DNA from: Bin87 sp965217175
GTDB taxonomy: Bacteria > Chloroflexota > Dehalococcoidia > Lucifugimonadales > UBA3495
Reading direction: 5' to 3'
Assembly: GCA_965217175.1 (NCBI GenBank)
Contig: OZ244251.1
Coordinates: forward strand, 2,480,001 to 2,544,000
DNA: 64,000 bases
In this document: positions 25,069 to 33,942 of the stretch, piece by piece
How the letters are laid out: each line of letters opens with the position of its first letter
How positions within the stretch are numbered: position 1 is the stretch's first letter
Made by a program: the position numbers and the translations under genes
Notes under the pieces: model-generated
Told to the model about the DNA's origin: nothing
Databases searched by the model: none
Seen by the model: only the letters and a program-made list of their open reading frames with translations

Positions 25069-26826
25069 ATGCCAATCAGACAGCTTCCCTCCGACGTAGC
25101 CTCCAAGATCGCCGCCGGTGAGGTTATCGAGCGGCCGGCTTCCGTAGTCAAAGAGTTGGTGGAGAACTCCATTGATGCCGGGGCCACCAGAATCGAGACG
25201 GTAATTCGAGAGGGCGGGGTCGCGGAGATCCGCGTTTCGGACGATGGTAGCGGCATCCCAGCCGACGAAGTTTCACTGGCATTTCTTCGCCATGCTACGA
25301 GCAAACTCACCACGGTTGACGAGTTGCAGTCCGTGGCAACCCTTGGATTTCGTGGCGAGGCGTTGCCCAGCATCGCCGCCGTTTCCCGCGCTACCCTGAC
25401 CACACGAGCCACCGGAGCGGACTCAGGTGTCCGAATCCAGTTGAGATACGGCGAAACGGCCGGCCTCGATGAGGTGGGCTGCGCTCCGGGCACCACAGTG
25501 CAGGCGCAGGAACTGTTCGGCAACCTGCCCGCCCGCCGGAAGTTTTTGCGATCCTCCGCTGCGGAAACGGCACGCATACAGGAAGTTGTCAGCCGTTATG
25601 CGTTGGCGAGTCCGGGCGTCAAATTCACCCTCACCGCCGATGGTCGGACCATCCTGGATACACCGGGGAGCGGCCGCGCACGGGATGCGGTATTGTCCGT
25701 TTACGGGTCGGACATTGCCTCACAAATGCTGCCCGTGTTGCACGTGGACGGCGACATTTCCATTGACGGATTCGTAAGCACACCGCAAATCAGTCGCGGC
25801 AACCGGTCGTACATGACTTTGCTGGTTAATCACCGTTGGGTGTTTGACGGGTCCATCGCCTATGCCATCACACAGGCATACCAGGGGATGCTGCCGGACC
25901 GCCGGTATCCCGTTGCCGTAATCAACGTGGTGATCCCGGCCCACGCGGTGGACGTTAATTCTCACCCTTCCAAGCGGGAGGTTAGATTCCGCAACGCGGA
26001 CCGACTGTTTTCTGCGGTGCACTACGCCGTCAGGGACGCTTTGCTGGCCCACGCTCCAGTTCGGCAGGTAGTCTCCGTCCCGACCCCGGTTCATACCGAT
26101 GCGCCCGCAACCTCCGCTCCTGCTCAACCACACCTGGCTCCAGGAACATCGCACTCTCCCGCAGGCCCGCAGGCCTCATCGGGCCAAGCGCCTTTGCCAA
26201 CGACTCAATTGGCCCCTTCAGCAGGATCTTTGCGCGAAGTGCTGGCGTCGCTGAGGGTGGTGGGCCAGATCAGGCAAACCTATATCGTGGCGGAGGGACC
26301 CGAGGGCATGTATCTGGTCGACCAACACGCCGCTCACGAAAGAGTCGTTTTCGACCGTCTGCGCCAACAGGCAAAAAACCAGCAGCGAATATCGCAACCC
26401 CTGCTGTCGCCCACGCCCTGCGATTTATCGATTGCTCAGGCTGCGACCATGGAGGAATACGCTGAGTTGTTGGAATCCTATGGGTTTGGCATTGAAGCGT
26501 TCGGCAACAACACCTGGTTATTGCGGGCGGTTCCAGCATCCCTGGCAGACGGTGGCAAGGGAGTTACCGACCCCGTTCGAATCCTGCTGGAGTTACTCGA
26601 CGCCATCGCCCTGGAACAGGTCATTATGGGACGGGAGGATGCGCTGGCGGCAACGATCGCGTGCCACGGGTCGGTACGGGCCGGGATGAACCTGACGATA
26701 GACGAAATGTCGGCGTTACTGGAACAACTCGAGGTTACACCCGATCCTCACAGCTGTCCGCATGGTCGCCCCACCGTGGTGCGTTTCACCGAATACCAGC
26801 TGGAACGCGAATTTCGACGCCGATAG
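25069..26826 (+). CDS. mutL: DNA mismatch repair protein MutL (endonuclease type)
   Basis: 585 residues from the ATG at 25069, chosen because MPIRQLPSDVASKIAAGEVIERPASVVKELVENS is the standard MutL start; a GTG at 25015 would add 18 unrelated residues. GHKL ATPase motifs: ELVENSIDAG, DDGSGI, LGFRGEALPSI. A Pro/Ala-rich linker (about residues 345-400) leads to the C-terminal domain, which keeps DQHAAHERVVF, ACHGSVRAG and CPHGRP, the metal-binding motifs of nicking MutL proteins, consistent with an organism without MutH. Confidence 0.97.
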   Translation: MPIRQLPSDVASKIAAGEVIERPASVVKELVENSIDAGATRIETVIREGGVAEIRVSDDGSGIPADEVSLAFLRHATSKLTTVDELQSVATLGFRGEALPSIAAVSRATLTTRATGADSGVRIQLRYGETAGLDEVGCAPGTTVQAQELFGNLPARRKFLRSSAAETARIQEVVSRYALASPGVKFTLTADGRTILDTPGSGRARDAVLSVYGSDIASQMLPVLHVDGDISIDGFVSTPQISRGNRSYMTLLVNHRWVFDGSIAYAITQAYQGMLPDRRYPVAVINVVIPAHAVDVNSHPSKREVRFRNADRLFSAVHYAVRDALLAHAPVRQVVSVPTPVHTDAPATSAPAQPHLAPGTSHSPAGPQASSGQAPLPTTQLAPSAGSLREVLASLRVVGQIRQTYIVAEGPEGMYLVDQHAAHERVVFDRLRQQAKNQQRISQPLLSPTPCDLSIAQAATMEEYAELLESYGFGIEAFGNNTWLLRAVPASLADGGKGVTDPVRILLELLDAIALEQVIMGREDALAATIACHGSVRAGMNLTIDEMSALLEQLEVTPDPHSCPHGRPTVVRFTEYQLEREFRRR

Positions 26827-26864
26827 CAGAATCGTTGAGCGAGTCGATACTATCGGCAGCGCCG

Positions 26865-27080
26865 TTACCGGCGTGGATCAGACCGCGGGTCCTGCGCCGG
26901 ATGGAATATTGAACCCGGTCCGGGAAATTCCGACGCCGCATCGCTTTGGGTAGTACGCCGCGCGAAAGGCAAAACCCCGACCAACACCGCCGCGCCTGCA
27001 ACACCAAGCGATAACATCCCCAGGAACCGCCGCCGGGATGTTGCTTTCTGGTTGGTGTTGGTTTCTATCTGTTCTGTCAC
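26865..27080 (-). CDS. Tiny Tat-signal/membrane-anchor protein
   Basis: 71 residues from a GTG at 27080, with GGAG about 13 bases upstream. SRRRFLGMLSLGVAGAAVLVGVLPFARR is a textbook twin-arginine signal (R-R-x-F-L) with a hydrophobic core, yet only about 30 residues follow. It could be a small exported or anchored accessory protein, as seen beside some oxidoreductases, or the remnant of a longer Tat substrate. Its neighbours are mutL and repeats, so no partner is visible. Confidence 0.45.
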   Translation of the reverse strand: MTEQIETNTNQKATSRRRFLGMLSLGVAGAAVLVGVLPFARRTTQSDAASEFPGPGSIFHPAQDPRSDPRR

Positions 27081-27251
27081 GATATTTACAGCTCCGGCGG
27101 TGGGCTGGTCGATAGCAGTGGTTCCGCTAACGCAGCAGGGCGCATTCGTTTCGCGCCCAAAATCTTAACAGTTGATTTGCCACGGTGTCAATCTGGTGCA
27201 AATCCTCGTAACTGTTCAGAGTCGAAGGTAATTTCCTGGCCCCAACCTGTC

Positions 27252-27344
27252 TTTCCCGCGAAAGCGGGAATCCAGGAAGCCGAGGAAAAGCAACATTGCG
27301 GTTAAAAGACGTCTCTGGATTCCGGCTCAAGGCCGGAATGACGG
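27252..27344. repeat. REP/MITE-like inverted repeat (about 93 bases)
   Basis: The left arm TTTCCCGCGAAAGCGGGAAT has its own hairpin (CCCGC/GCGGG) and continues TCCAG; the right arm has CTGGATTCC, a second hairpin (CCGGCTCAAGGCCGG) and ends AATGACGG. The arms are partly inverted copies (GGAATCCAG with CTGGATTCC). Elements with these end sequences are widespread dispersed repeats in bacterial genomes. No other copy is in this window. Confidence 0.6.
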
Positions 27345-27386
27345 AGTGGTATAGAAATCACAAGTCGAGTCTGAACTGTTACAAAT

Positions 27387-27536
27387 CCTCACGCGTACCC
27401 ATTTTGTCATTGCGAGCGTAGCTTGGCAATCTCATCGCGATAGCAACGGCGGTTCGGCGACGTATATTCAACCTCATCGAGATTGCCACGTCGCCATGTT
27501 CCTCGTGATGACAGATTAAAGTGGGTACGCGTGAGG
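27387..27536. mobile_element. MITE-like element with perfect 15-bp terminal inverted repeats
   Basis: CCTCACGCGTACCCA (27387-27401) is matched exactly in reverse complement by TGGGTACGCGTGAGG (27522-27536). Just inside, TTTTGTCATTGCGAG on the left mirrors a related CTGTCATCACGAGG on the right, and further in GCAATCTCATCGCGA faces a second inverted TCATCGAGATTGCC. It is 150 bases with no coding capacity, so it is non-autonomous. No clear target-site duplication is seen. Confidence 0.65.
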
Positions 27537-27729
27537 GTGCAAACCTGACACACGGAAATGGGGTTCGAATGATCACCATCCCGGGAACAATCTTGTGGAC
27601 GCCACCGTTCGCGGCCACCTGGTTCAGACAACGGTGACGTATCTGCTATCATTGCGGGCGGTCATTGCGGCCGGCGGACGTCACCGACGTTCAACAACCC
27701 CAGAACGGGCAAAAGGAGCCAATGGACTG

Positions 27730-28518
27730 ATGCAAGAAAATAAAGTGAAAAAGGCTCTCCGTGAAAATCGGCTGGCATTAGGCACCTACGTCACGTTTGC
27801 CGATCCGCAGATCATCGAGATCATTGGCTTGGCCGGATACGATGCCGCGTTCATTGACATGGAGCACACCACGTTTGATTTGACCCTGGTATCGGAGATG
27901 ATTCGAGCGGCGGACGTGGTCGGTGTAACTTCCATGATTCGCGTCCCCGGCAACGACGAGCACCTCATCCTCCGCCTGTTGGATGCAGGAGCCAACGGAA
28001 TCATCATCCCGCACATCGATGGCCTGGAAGGGGCGAAACAGGCGGTAAACGCAGTGAGGTACGCCCCGATGGGCACCAGAGGCGGCGCTGGCGGCACGCG
28101 GGCGGCACGCTTCGGCACCATCTCCTGGGAAGAGCACACCAGCTCATCCAATGACAACATCGTGCTTTCGGTGATGACCGAGGACGAAAAAGGCATCAGC
28201 GAGATTGGCGAAATCGCCAAACTCCCGGGTATCGACATTGTCGCCATCGGGCCGACCGACTTCTCCGAATACATGGGCATCCGCGATCCGCAGAGCCCGG
28301 TCATTCGGGCCCGGCTGGAAGAACTTGCCAATGAAGTAAAGGCAGCGGGTGGAGCCAAACTATCCATCCCGATGAATCACCCGGCCTACCCGCTGACCGC
28401 GCGGGAATTGCAGGACATGGGGGTTGGTTATACCCACGTAGCGCCTCCGCCGCCAGCTTTGCTGCTCCGCTCGCTCCGGGAACGCATTGCCAGCATTCGG
28501 TCCGAGTTGGGTGATTAA
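27730..28518 (+). CDS. HpcH/HpaI-family aldolase (2-keto-3-deoxy type)
   Basis: 262 residues from the ATG at 27730. Class II metal aldolase motifs: ALGTYVTFADPQIIEIIGLAGYDAAFIDMEHTTFD, MIRVPGND (substrate Arg), GANGIIIPHI, then the metal ligand Glu in SVMTEDEKGI and the Asp in GPTDFSEYMG. Family members cleave or form 2-keto-3-deoxy sugar acids or 4-hydroxy-2-ketoacids with pyruvate. A second, diverged copy is at 48335-49081. No pathway partner sits beside it. Confidence 0.9.
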   Translation: MQENKVKKALRENRLALGTYVTFADPQIIEIIGLAGYDAAFIDMEHTTFDLTLVSEMIRAADVVGVTSMIRVPGNDEHLILRLLDAGANGIIIPHIDGLEGAKQAVNAVRYAPMGTRGGAGGTRAARFGTISWEEHTSSSNDNIVLSVMTEDEKGISEIGEIAKLPGIDIVAIGPTDFSEYMGIRDPQSPVIRARLEELANEVKAAGGAKLSIPMNHPAYPLTARELQDMGVGYTHVAPPPPALLLRSLRERIASIRSELGD

Positions 28519-28587
28519 CCGGACCGCCAGCAACAGGTGCCTCTAGGTTTGGTCCATAAATTCGGATTGCCCGGGCTGAGAAGGCCA

Positions 28588-29352
28588 ATGTTGATGCAGG
28601 ATCGGCCCGTTGATCAGGCGCGAACCACGTTGTCGCGAACGGCCATCGCGGTGCTGGCCGGTTTTCTGATGGTCGTATTATCGTGTACATCGGAAACGCC
28701 GCCATCGGCGCCACCCACGACGACCACTCCGACCGCATTGGCAGACCTAACCGCCACTCCAATGGCAATCGTGCCGCCGAGGGCTGTTGCGCCGGAAGAT
28801 ACGGCACCGGAAGTAACTGCGCCGCCGATTGCGCCAACGCAGCTACCAACTCAGGAGCCAGCGCGCCGCCTGATGGCAACCCAAACGGTATCGGCCCCTG
28901 CCCCGACCGTTGCATCGACCCCCATCCCAAGTGCGCTGCCCCCTAAACCGCCGGGTTCGGTGGTGCAAATAGGCGAAGCATCCTTTAGGGTCGATGTGGC
29001 GGTTACCGGCGCTGAGCGATCCCAGGGTCTGTCCGGTAGGGCGACACTCGAACCTGATACTGGCATGCTCTTCGTATATGATTCCGATGGGCCGAGAACG
29101 TTCTGGATGCCCGATATGCACTTTCCCCTGGACATGATATGGATAGGCTCCGATTGCGTGGTGAACGGAGTAACCGCCGACGTACCAAATCCCCCGGAAA
29201 ACACCCCCAGGGATCAGTTGCCCAGGTATCCGTCGGATGGACCGGTCAGGTTCGTATTGGAGCTAAACGCCGGCCAGGCGGCGGCGCACGGAATAACCAC
29301 GAATGACAAAGTACAGTTTATTGGCGACATCGCTGGGGCATGGGGCTGCTAG
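28588..29352 (+). CDS. DUF192-domain lipoprotein
   Basis: 254 residues from the ATG at 28588 (GAGAAGG upstream). An N-terminal membrane segment ends in a lipobox (LMVVLSC), then about 95 residues rich in Pro, Thr and Ala form a flexible stalk, and the C-terminal 115 residues are DUF192 (RSQGLSGRATLEPDTGMLFVYD, FWMPDMHFPLDMIWI, VLELNAG). DUF192 proteins are small exported beta-domains of unknown function. Likely anchored on the outer face of the membrane. Confidence 0.85.
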   Translation: MLMQDRPVDQARTTLSRTAIAVLAGFLMVVLSCTSETPPSAPPTTTTPTALADLTATPMAIVPPRAVAPEDTAPEVTAPPIAPTQLPTQEPARRLMATQTVSAPAPTVASTPIPSALPPKPPGSVVQIGEASFRVDVAVTGAERSQGLSGRATLEPDTGMLFVYDSDGPRTFWMPDMHFPLDMIWIGSDCVVNGVTADVPNPPENTPRDQLPRYPSDGPVRFVLELNAGQAAAHGITTNDKVQFIGDIAGAWGC

Positions 29353-29429
29353 TCGCAACGCAACGAACTGCTTGCGGTTGCTAATCCGCGTCCGACACCA
29401 CTTCAACTATTTCCAAAGGACAGCATCAA

Positions 29430-30359
29430 ATGGACATTTTAGTATCCGGGTCATTGGCCATCGACCGGATAATGACCTACAACGGCCGGTTCGGCGACCA
29501 CATAGTTCCCGAACGGGTGCACCAAATCAACGTGAGTTTCACGGTAGACGGATTTCACGCATACTTCGGCGGGACGGCCGGCAACATTGCCTATTCCCTC
29601 GCCATGCTGGGCCAACGACCCCGGTTGATCGCCGCCATCGGCCACGACTACCGGGATTATTTCGACTGGATGAATACCAATGGGATTTCTACGGAAGATA
29701 TCCGGATAATTGATGAGGAGGCAACGGCTTCGGCCTTCATAACCACCGACCTGTCCGACAACCAAATTACCGGCTTCAATCCTGGTGCAATGAAATATGC
29801 CACCGGTTTCGATTTCGGGAAAGTGGATGCCGCCGAAACCATCAACATCGTTGCTCCCGGTAACCTAACCGACATGGCAGATTTTGCCGAGCAGGGAACT
29901 CGGTCAGGAATCTACACGATTTTCGACCCCGGGCAATCCCTGCCAGCCTGGGACGCCGACGGACTGGTGGCTGGAATCGGCCACAGCAACCTTTTGATCG
30001 CCAACGACTACGAAATGGCAATGATCGAAGAAAAAACCGGAATCGACGAAACCGGCCTGTTGGGCCTGACTGAAGCCCTAGTGATTACGTTGGGTGAACA
30101 GGGTGTCCGCATTGTGACTCCAGATGGATCTCTGACCGTTCCGTGCGTGAAAACCGAAAACGTGGTTGATCCAACCGGCGCCGGTGACGCGTTCAGAGGC
30201 GGATTGATTAAGGGTCTGATACAGAACGATAGCCTGGAACGCTGCGCCCAGATCGGATCGGCTTGTGCTCACTTTGCGATTCAGAAGCCCGGCACGCAGG
30301 AATACCGTTATTCCCTGGACGAGTTGGATGCCGTATTACGCCATGCTTACGGTGGTTAA
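29430..30359 (+). CDS. PfkB-family carbohydrate/nucleoside kinase (adenosine kinase-like)
   Basis: 309 residues; AAAGGACAGCATCAA precedes the ATG. FGGTAGNIAYSLAMLGQRPRLIAAIGHD is the N-terminal PfkB signature in the form seen in adenosine kinase-like members, and DPTGAGDAFRGGL near residue 252 holds the catalytic Asp and anion hole. ATP is the donor; the acceptor may be adenosine, a sugar or a related compound, and sequence does not decide. Stand-alone, between a lipoprotein gene and the MaoC-like pair. Confidence 0.88.
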   Translation: MDILVSGSLAIDRIMTYNGRFGDHIVPERVHQINVSFTVDGFHAYFGGTAGNIAYSLAMLGQRPRLIAAIGHDYRDYFDWMNTNGISTEDIRIIDEEATASAFITTDLSDNQITGFNPGAMKYATGFDFGKVDAAETINIVAPGNLTDMADFAEQGTRSGIYTIFDPGQSLPAWDADGLVAGIGHSNLLIANDYEMAMIEEKTGIDETGLLGLTEALVITLGEQGVRIVTPDGSLTVPCVKTENVVDPTGAGDAFRGGLIKGLIQNDSLERCAQIGSACAHFAIQKPGTQEYRYSLDELDAVLRHAYGG

Positions 30360-30468
30360 ACGGGCATGGCCGGAGATTGACGAACCCGACCGGCTGCGCT
30401 AGGCTTGGCAACTGCAGTCTTTGGCTGCCATTCGGCAAACCGACTACTAAACCCGGAGTTTGCGGCAC

Positions 30469-31026
30469 ATGACCCAACAGCAATCCCCCCCGCCAGCGCT
30501 AACGCCCGAAGTGCAGGCAATGGTCGGAGTGAGCGGCGAAATTGTAGAGTCCTGGGGCGTTATGGACGGCGAGTACATGCGGCGATTTACGCAAGCGCTC
30601 ATGGATCCAGATCCCCGTTATTGGGACGATGATTTTGCGAAGTCCACCCGTTTCGGCGAGCTGATTGCGCCACCGATCATGGTCAGTTACATGGCGAGCC
30701 GGATTCGTCCGGATCAGGGCGACCCCATCACGGCGGCTTTCGAAGAAAACCCCGAATCGGACGGTATCGGATCAGTAGCCAGGCCGGGCGAGTTGCCGCC
30801 AGTACCTACGAACCTGGTGCGCGTCCTGAACGCCGGCAACGAAATCGAGGTTTTTGCTTACCCCAGAATCGGGGACAAAATCTTTTTCCAAAACCGGTAT
30901 TCCGACATACGGGAGCGGTTGGGCCGAGACGGCACGCCGTTTCTCATTATTACCAGGGAGACGCGTTACTGGAATCAGGATGACGTGACCCTGTGCATCA
31001 CCCGAGCTTCCACGATACGCCGCTAA
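30469..31026 (+). CDS. MaoC-like hot-dog dehydratase, N-terminal-type half
   Basis: 185 residues from the ATG at 30469, with GGAG 11 bases before it. The segment YMRRFTQALMDPDPRYWDDDFAKSTRFGELIAPPIM matches the FAS1-like/MaoC N-terminal dehydratase half, where the D-x2-P-x-Y and APP motifs recur. Such half domains pair with a second hot-dog protein to form an (R)-specific enoyl-CoA or beta-hydroxyacyl-CoA hydratase. The other half is the next gene, 70 bases downstream. Confidence 0.82.
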   Translation: MTQQQSPPPALTPEVQAMVGVSGEIVESWGVMDGEYMRRFTQALMDPDPRYWDDDFAKSTRFGELIAPPIMVSYMASRIRPDQGDPITAAFEENPESDGIGSVARPGELPPVPTNLVRVLNAGNEIEVFAYPRIGDKIFFQNRYSDIRERLGRDGTPFLIITRETRYWNQDDVTLCITRASTIRR

Positions 31027-31096
31027 CCGGCGCCACCGCCGGCCACAGCAATCTGTTACTACCTGAACGGCGCCGTGGCCCACTGGAGATATCAGA

Positions 31097-31660
31097 ATGA
31101 GTACCCCATTGGAAGAGTTACTCAACATGGAACCCGAGGACATCTGGCGGCGCAACGAGCGTCCGGATGCCGATGGCCTTCGCGATAAGCGCCAAATCTA
31201 TTACGAAGACGTCAACGAGGGGGACGAACTCCCTAAATACGTTTACAAGCCAACGCCAACACACCTGTTTCGATGGAGCGCAGCCATCGAAAACTTCCAT
31301 CGGATCCACTACGATCTGGATTTCGGTCTGAACCATGACCGCAACCCCAGCATCCTGGTACATGGATCATGGAAACAAAGTGTTGTTCCGCAATTCCTCA
31401 AAGACTGGACGCTGCCCAACGGTTGGCCATGGAAAGCCCGGTTTGAACATCGGGCCATGTTGGTGCCTGGCGATATCCTGATCATGTGGGGCCGCGTTAC
31501 CAGCAAGTACGAAAGTAACCAGATGGGATTCGTAGAGCTGGAAATCGGCATGAAAACCCATGACGGTGTTGAAAGTATGCCCGGTACTGCAACCGTGGTC
31601 CTGCCGCTGCGAGACGGCCCACCCATCCCCTATCCATTTGTGCCCCCCAACGAAGCTTAG
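31097..31660 (+). CDS. MaoC-like hot-dog dehydratase, catalytic half
   Basis: 187 residues. KPTPTHLFRWSAAIENFHRIHYDLDF contains the hydratase-type acidic/His pair (N-F-H-R-I-H-Y-D, the hot-dog hydratase Asp-x4-His equivalent), followed by ILVHGSWKQSVVPQFL. It pairs with the preceding half-size protein; together they likely hydrate or dehydrate an acyl-CoA. CTGGAGATATCAGA supplies the binding site. The CoA-transferases elsewhere in the window suggest related acyl-CoA chemistry, but there is no direct link. Confidence 0.85.
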   Translation: MSTPLEELLNMEPEDIWRRNERPDADGLRDKRQIYYEDVNEGDELPKYVYKPTPTHLFRWSAAIENFHRIHYDLDFGLNHDRNPSILVHGSWKQSVVPQFLKDWTLPNGWPWKARFEHRAMLVPGDILIMWGRVTSKYESNQMGFVELEIGMKTHDGVESMPGTATVVLPLRDGPPIPYPFVPPNEA

Positions 31661-31697
31661 CCCACGCCCTCATTGACGCTCACTGGAGTTTGAAACC

Positions 31698-31967
31698 ATG
31701 GCTCGATTCATCGCCGTCCACAACGTTCCGGGAATCACCGAGGCTGATTTTCGTGACAGACTGGACGCCGTCCGCAAATGGCGCCCGGACCGGCGCACCA
31801 CCATCCTGAAAGTGTATGGCGACCTGGAAAGCGGAAAGCTAATATCCGAATGCGAAGCCGTCGAGCAGGCTCATTTCGAGGACTGGCTGAATATGGTCGG
31901 TTGGCCGGCCGAATCCATCAATAAAGTGGACATCATTTGCCAGGTGGGCAGCTTTTGGAAACTGTGA
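31698..31967 (+). CDS. Small protein of unknown function, possible alpha/beta ferredoxin-like fold
   Basis: 89 residues, a good binding site (TGGAG) and tight spacing (37 bases) after the MaoC-like pair, so probably co-transcribed. The pattern strand-helix-strand (FIAVHNVPGITEADFRDRLDAVRKW, TTILKVYGDLESGKLISECEAV) and EQAHFEDWLNMVGWP resembles small dimeric alpha/beta-barrel or DUF4242-like proteins. No catalytic residues can be named. Confidence 0.6.
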   Translation: MARFIAVHNVPGITEADFRDRLDAVRKWRPDRRTTILKVYGDLESGKLISECEAVEQAHFEDWLNMVGWPAESINKVDIICQVGSFWKL

Positions 31968-32106
31968 TACGACCGCTCACCCGTTGAACTGACGCCGGCC
32001 AGGGACGTAAAACCCCCTGGCCAACGTGTATCCGTCGCCGTCGCAATAACGGATCTACACCTACGCCCGGACACCACCGTACCGACGCCGCGGTTGGTGG
32101 GAATCC

Positions 32107-33072
32107 TTACTTAAGGAACCATCCAGGGCCTGGTATGGGTCCATCGTTATGGTAGATGGATTGGGAGTACGCCGAAATCGCGGCTCCAAATGCGAGGATC
32201 AAGGACGTTGCGAACATCCAAATGAGGAATACCAGCAGGGATGCCAGTGGCCCGTATAGCGAGTGCGAAGGGGCAACGTAGCCAAGAAACAAGGCGAAAA
32301 CATCGCTGACCAATGTAAAAGCGATGCCGGCCGAGCAGGCCGATAGTGTGGCCCATCGCCACATCACCCGGCGTTCCGGAACATATCGGTAAATCATCAA
32401 AAACGCTGCCGACGACACCATCCAGGCCAACGCGTTCGACCACCAGATTTGTGCACCCAACCGGCCAGCAAACTCATACAGGTGCGCCTCGCGAAGCAAC
32501 CTTGGCAGCAGATCCTGCGTCATCAAATAGATCAATACACTGGAAACCAGCAGCGCAAACGCCGTGCCGCTCAGGTACATAAACTCGCGCGTTCTGGCGA
32601 AAACCCCCACCTGCGTCGGTTCAATGCCCCACATGCGGTTGACCACCACTCCTACTGCGCCGAACAGCTTGTACGAGCCCCATGTCAATCCAATGAGCGC
32701 CAGCGCCGCGGCCACCCCCGCGCTCGCCGGATCCTGGGCAGCGGCCACCAATCTGAGGTCAATGCCGGCCGGAAGCAATCCGGCGGTCAACTTCGCATAC
32801 CAGTCTTCCGACCGATCCGTCCCCAAAACGGCCCCAAACACTTGCAGAATTCCAACGGAAATTGGAATCACAAATACGAGGCCGTAATAGGCAACACCGG
32901 CGGTAAGCTGTTGCGCGTCGTTTCGAGTAACCGCTGCCAGAGTGGCCAAAACAACGCGTAGTGGTCGCCACCGGATCGCCGCTTGCTCAACCGACAGACC
33001 AAATTTGGTCAACAACGGGTTTGCGGTTAACGTCTTCGCAACGAGTCCCAGGATTTGCTCCACCGATATCAT
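32107..33072 (-). CDS. YihY/BrkB-family inner membrane protein
   Basis: 321 residues from the ATG at 33072, chosen because it overlaps the signal peptidase stop as ATGA; the frame is open 78 bases further into that gene. Six to seven membrane helices, with the family landmarks LTAGVAYYGLVFVIPISVGIL, LALIGLTWGSYKLFGAVGVVVNRMWG, RYVPERRVMWRW and SLYGPLASLLVFLIWMFATSLILAFGAAISA. The function of the family is unsettled (it was once confused with RNase BN). Translational coupling with signal peptidase is evident. Confidence 0.88.
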   Translation of the reverse strand: MISVEQILGLVAKTLTANPLLTKFGLSVEQAAIRWRPLRVVLATLAAVTRNDAQQLTAGVAYYGLVFVIPISVGILQVFGAVLGTDRSEDWYAKLTAGLLPAGIDLRLVAAAQDPASAGVAAALALIGLTWGSYKLFGAVGVVVNRMWGIEPTQVGVFARTREFMYLSGTAFALLVSSVLIYLMTQDLLPRLLREAHLYEFAGRLGAQIWWSNALAWMVSSAAFLMIYRYVPERRVMWRWATLSACSAGIAFTLVSDVFALFLGYVAPSHSLYGPLASLLVFLIWMFATSLILAFGAAISAYSQSIYHNDGPIPGPGWFLK

Positions 33073-33596
33073 GGCACGGGTAGATGCCGTCTCGGTTGAG
33101 TGGAGTGCAGCCTGGCGTGTCGAAGGGAGCCCGGCGGCCATATCAGCCACACGGTGCCCAGGATCGACCGGATCGAAACTGGCCCGTACCGGCGGCTATC
33201 CAGGCTGTCGGACCGATTATCCCCCATCACGAAATATTCGTTTTCGCCGCATATCCATTGCGAGGCCCATGCTGCAGGAACCTGATTACCAGCATCAAGA
33301 TACAACTCCGGCGCAAGGACATCATCAATAAACACGGCGTTGGACTGGTCGATTCGAACATGCTCCCCCGGCATTCCGACCACACGTTTGATGTCGCACC
33401 GGAGATCGTATTCCGGTGGTCTCAGCACCACCACCGCGCCTCGGGAGATGTGTCCAATTTGCAACGCCATCGGAATTACATGAACCCGATCCCCGGAGCG
33501 CAAGCACGGAGCCATACTAGCCCCGCTCACGACAAAATGAGAGCGGAACACGAACTTGATCACGCCGACTGCGATACGTCGCGCACGGTTGAGCAT
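33069..33596 (-). CDS. lepB: Signal peptidase I
   Basis: 175 residues, short for the family, which suits monoderm-type enzymes. One N-terminal membrane segment leads into SGASMAPCL with the catalytic Ser27. The catalytic Lys70 is in CDIKRVVGMPGE, and the C-terminal box is FVMGDNRSDSLDSRRYGPV. It removes signal peptides from secreted proteins at the outer face of the membrane. The start is uncertain (ATG 33596 or a GTG 13 codons upstream); the ATG puts the membrane helix at the usual place. Confidence 0.92.
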   Translation of the reverse strand: MLNRARRIAVGVIKFVFRSHFVVSGASMAPCLRSGDRVHVIPMALQIGHISRGAVVVLRPPEYDLRCDIKRVVGMPGEHVRIDQSNAVFIDDVLAPELYLDAGNQVPAAWASQWICGENEYFVMGDNRSDSLDSRRYGPVSIRSILGTVWLIWPPGSLRHARLHSTQPRRHLPVP

Positions 33597-33942
33597 ACGG
33601 AAATTGTATCGCAAGGCCGTGGCCACCGGCACCACAAAACCAGTCCGGTAAACACGATTTACCGCGGTTCACCGGTCACGGACGAGACAACGGAGGAGGT
33701 CTGGCTTCAGGATTTCCCGACACCAGATTCACGTCCTTAGGCGAGCGCAATCTTGCCGACGGAAGACCGATAGATCATTGCATAATTCTTGAGAATGTTA
33801 AAAGTTATGACTACCCGTTATTGACAAACGTGCTACTCTTCATTATATTTTCGGATATACTGAACCGGAACGCACGATAACTTTCGCGGTTCGGCGCAAG
33901 TATAGTAATATTGTTACGAGCCTTAAATTATGGAGGTATATC
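33597..33942. other. Spacer between signal peptidase and the YtxH-like genes
   Basis: 346 bases. It holds the strong promoter of the YtxH-like genes (listed separately) and AT-rich sequence down to 33940. On the signal peptidase side no promoter was recognised. Confidence 0.5.
33821..33849 (+). promoter_or_regulatory. Sigma-70-type promoter of the YtxH-like genes
   Basis: TTGACA (33821-33826), exactly 17 bases, then TATATT (33844-33849), in an AT-rich context about 95 bases before the first ATG. It is the best consensus promoter in the window. Confidence 0.75.

Larger units (their letters stand above)
27081..27729. other. Non-coding region holding the two repeats
   Basis: This 650-base stretch between the Tat-signal ORF and the aldolase contains the two repeat elements described separately. 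Apart from them I see only AAAAGGAG (27711-27718) as the binding site of the aldolase gene. Small open frames here lie within the repeats and are not genes. Confidence 0.6.

Noticed and set aside
27379..27652. Short open frames within the repeat region
   Set aside because: They overlap the MITE and lack binding sites and protein features.
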